From Candidatus Staskawiczbacteria bacterium (GTDB lineage: Bacteria > Patescibacteriota > Minisyncoccia > Minisyncoccales > Staskawiczbacteraceae): a stretch of 7,360 nucleotides of DNA. The notes beneath the pieces were generated by a model. The model worked only from the letters and a program-made list of their open reading frames with translations. It had not been told where the DNA came from and searched no databases. Where the stretch lies: NCBI GenBank assembly GCA_026395275.1, contig JAPLZA010000076.1, positions 1-7,360 of the forward strand, written 5' to 3'. The number at the start of each line of letters is the position of its first letter. Within the stretch, counting starts at the first letter, position 1. Of this stretch, positions 6,023 through 7,360 are shown in pieces. A program made the translations under genes and the position numbers.

Positions 6023-7360
6023 TTATTTCTTTTGTTCCAAAATATTTTTAAGAGAATTTATTTTTTTGAATAAGTCTGAGTATTCTTTATCTGTATTTGT
6101 TTCTTTAGGTTGTGTTGGGCTAAAGCGTGTCTTTTCTTTATTATAAAATTTTTCCATTCCAATTATATCAATACCGGCTAGTTTGTTGCCTTTTTTATCC
6201 TCTTCTTCAACAAGTTTTTTATTAACATCTTTTTCCATTAGTTTGTCATTTTCCGGATCCCTGATGTTTGTTAGGTGAAGATGGCAAGCCTGTATGTCAT
6301 TTGATGGATTATAAACCCTAAGACCACTATTTAATAAGTGATAATTTAAAAAACTGTCACAGTGAAAGGTTCCCAGCTTAAAACCGCACGTAAAGTTCAC
6401 TTTTAAAGGAGCTTGGAATATCCAGGCATCTTGAGAATATGAACTCCAATCTTTTATTTTGCCTATAAATGGAGTTATTTCTAGGTCTTTTATAGTGGCT
6501 TTGCACCCGCGCTTTTGCCAGCAAGGATAGTTGTAATTACAGTTTTCGGCATCTTCTTTTTTTAGTAATAATCTTTTATCATTGCAAATTTTACATATGC
6601 TTATAAATTTGTGTCTTATAATAACTTTGAATTGTTCTAATTTTTGATTTGCTGTTACATTCCACCTGGTAAGACTAAAAAATATTCCACTTAAATTTAG
6701 GTCTTTTATAGGGCTCAAAGTATCATTAAAATAAATATCTCCATTTGCCACAATAATTTTCGATTTAGGGAAACTGCTGTTTGCATAATTAAAAAAATCT
6801 CTATATGTTGGTCTGGTCGATATTATAATAATATTAACAGTGTTTTTTTTAAGAAACTCAAATATGTCGTTATTGTCATCATCTTTGCTTATGTCATAAA
6901 ATACGGTGATGCTGTCAATTAAAGGATTTTCAAGATTTTTTTTGAGACATTCCTTATATTCGTTTGCCCTTGATTCATTTTTTTCATTGTATAAAGAAGT
7001 GACAAGCTTGAATTTGTTGGCCTGTATTTTTTTTTCAGAATGACTAATTTTGCCATTAAAATCATAACCGAAAACCCGAAGTTCTTTTTTGAAACTATTT
7101 TTAACTATATCTTTTGACTCTTCGTTATAATACTTGCTGTAGTGCTCATGTGAGCCTTTGTTTTCGTGTGGCAGGGCAATATTTTTCAAGCCAACCCTAT
7201 TCATTGCTTCTTCAAAATCATTTTGGATATTTTCATAATTTCCCAAGAAATCTACCATTATATTATCATTACCATCTAATACTGTTTCTGCCTGAGTTAG
7301 CACCTCTCTGCCCTTGTACTGTCTTATCGAAAATTCATTGAAATCTTTATATTTTTCAAC
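6023..7360 (-). CDS. Sulfotransferase (C-terminal half) fused to a GT-like domain, N-terminus beyond the window
   Basis: The frame is open to the right edge, so the 445 visible residues lack the N-terminus; a GTG at 7303 is an internal codon, not a likely start. Residues 1-102 (numbered from the edge) match the second half of a sulfotransferase: DFLGNYENIQNDF (37-49), a Tyr-rich HYSKYY (73-78) and FGYDF (97-101). They parallel the stand-alone sulfotransferase at 2479-3222, and the PAPS-binding first half must be off the edge. After a Lys-rich linker, residues 117-365 form a second domain that begins FKLVTSLYNEKNE. It has VANGDIYFND (204-213), SLTRWN (229-234), QDAWIFQ (310-316), GTFHCDSFLNYHL (330-342) and YNPSNDIQACHLHL (350-363). 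I recognise this pattern from uncharacterised glycosyltransferase-like proteins in which NxDIYF resembles a metal/nucleotide-sugar site. Five cysteines at 256-286 form an insertion. The tail from about 366 is charged and ends in a short predicted helix. The sulfotransferase part is fairly sure; the GT assignment is tentative. Confidence 0.72.
   Translation of the reverse strand, partial: VEKYKDFNEFSIRQYKGREVLTQAETVLDGNDNIMVDFLGNYENIQNDFEEAMNRVGLKNIALPHENKGSHEHYSKYYNEESKDIVKNSFKKELRVFGYDFNGKISHSEKKIQANKFKLVTSLYNEKNESRANEYKECLKKNLENPLIDSITVFYDISKDDDNNDIFEFLKKNTVNIIIISTRPTYRDFFNYANSSFPKSKIIVANGDIYFNDTLSPIKDLNLSGIFFSLTRWNVTANQKLEQFKVIIRHKFISICKICNDKRLLLKKEDAENCNYNYPCWQKRGCKATIKDLEITPFIGKIKDWSSYSQDAWIFQAPLKVNFTCGFKLGTFHCDSFLNYHLLNSGLRVYNPSNDIQACHLHLTNIRDPENDKLMEKDVNKKLVEEEDKKGNKLAGIDIIGMEKFYNKEKTRFSPTQPKETNTDKEYSDLFKKINSLKNILEQKK

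Noticed and set aside
7114..7341. Several short overlapping reading frames antisense to the main genes, including 7114-7341 plus, 5757-6146 plus, 3967-4251 minus and 1597-1866 minus.
   Set aside because: They lie antisense to or out of frame with well-supported genes, have no recognisable motifs or ribosome-binding sites, and have the composition expected from reading AT-rich genes in the wrong frame.
511..7360. No gene ends in TGA (4 TAA, 3 TAG among the seven visible stops), suggesting TGA might be recoded as glycine, as in Gracilibacteria and SR1.
   Set aside because: Every gene reads full-length without any in-frame TGA, and glycines are written with normal GGN codons. A recoded genome would show TGA inside genes. 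The lack of TGA stops in seven genes is a small sample in an AT-rich genome.
1..7360. CRISPR array, insertion sequence, tRNA or long direct repeats.
   Set aside because: No regularly spaced repeats, transposase motifs, terminal inverted repeats or tRNA-like cloverleaf with CCA or a T-loop were seen when reading both strands.

Overview
The window is AT-rich, with short intergenic spaces, weak or absent Shine-Dalgarno sequences before most starts, and standard-code genes ending only in TAA or TAG. A divergent gene at the left edge, too incomplete to show up as a closed reading frame, encodes a PrgI-family type IV secretion membrane protein. In my knowledge this version is common in Parcubacteria and other Candidate Phyla Radiation (Patescibacteria) genomes. 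The assignment is an inference from one protein and general style, with no rRNA or marker gene to support it.

Layout. 1-380 (minus): PrgI-family protein, running off the left edge, with a good extended -10 promoter at 404-433. 381-510: divergent intergenic region. 511-5149 (plus): a tightly packed five-gene cluster in which neighbours are separated by 4-6 bases or overlap by 23. It encodes a membrane-anchored GT2 of the polyprenyl-phosphate sugar synthase type, an APS kinase fused to a small HxGH nucleotidyltransferase, a PAPS-dependent-type sulfotransferase, a GT4 glycosyltransferase, and a class I SAM methyltransferase. 5150-5182: short convergent gap. 5183-7360 (minus): a two-gene unit with zero-base spacing, in which a sulfotransferase C-terminal half is fused to a GT-like domain (open at the right edge) and is followed by a GT2 glycosyltransferase.

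Together these look like part of a surface-glycan locus specialised for sulfation. The APS kinase would supply the activated sulfate donor (PAPS), two different sulfotransferases would use it, the GT4, GT2 and GT-like domains would build the sugar chain, the methyltransferase may cap or modify it, and the DPM1-like enzyme would supply a lipid-linked sugar. The most unusual element is the APS kinase-nucleotidyltransferase fusion. It has the domain logic of animal PAPS synthase (kinase first, adenylyl-transferring domain second), but the second domain resembles an NMN-adenylyltransferase-type HxGH fold rather than a canonical ATP sulfurylase. The second notable element is the sulfotransferase-GT fusion, which carries a five-cysteine insertion.
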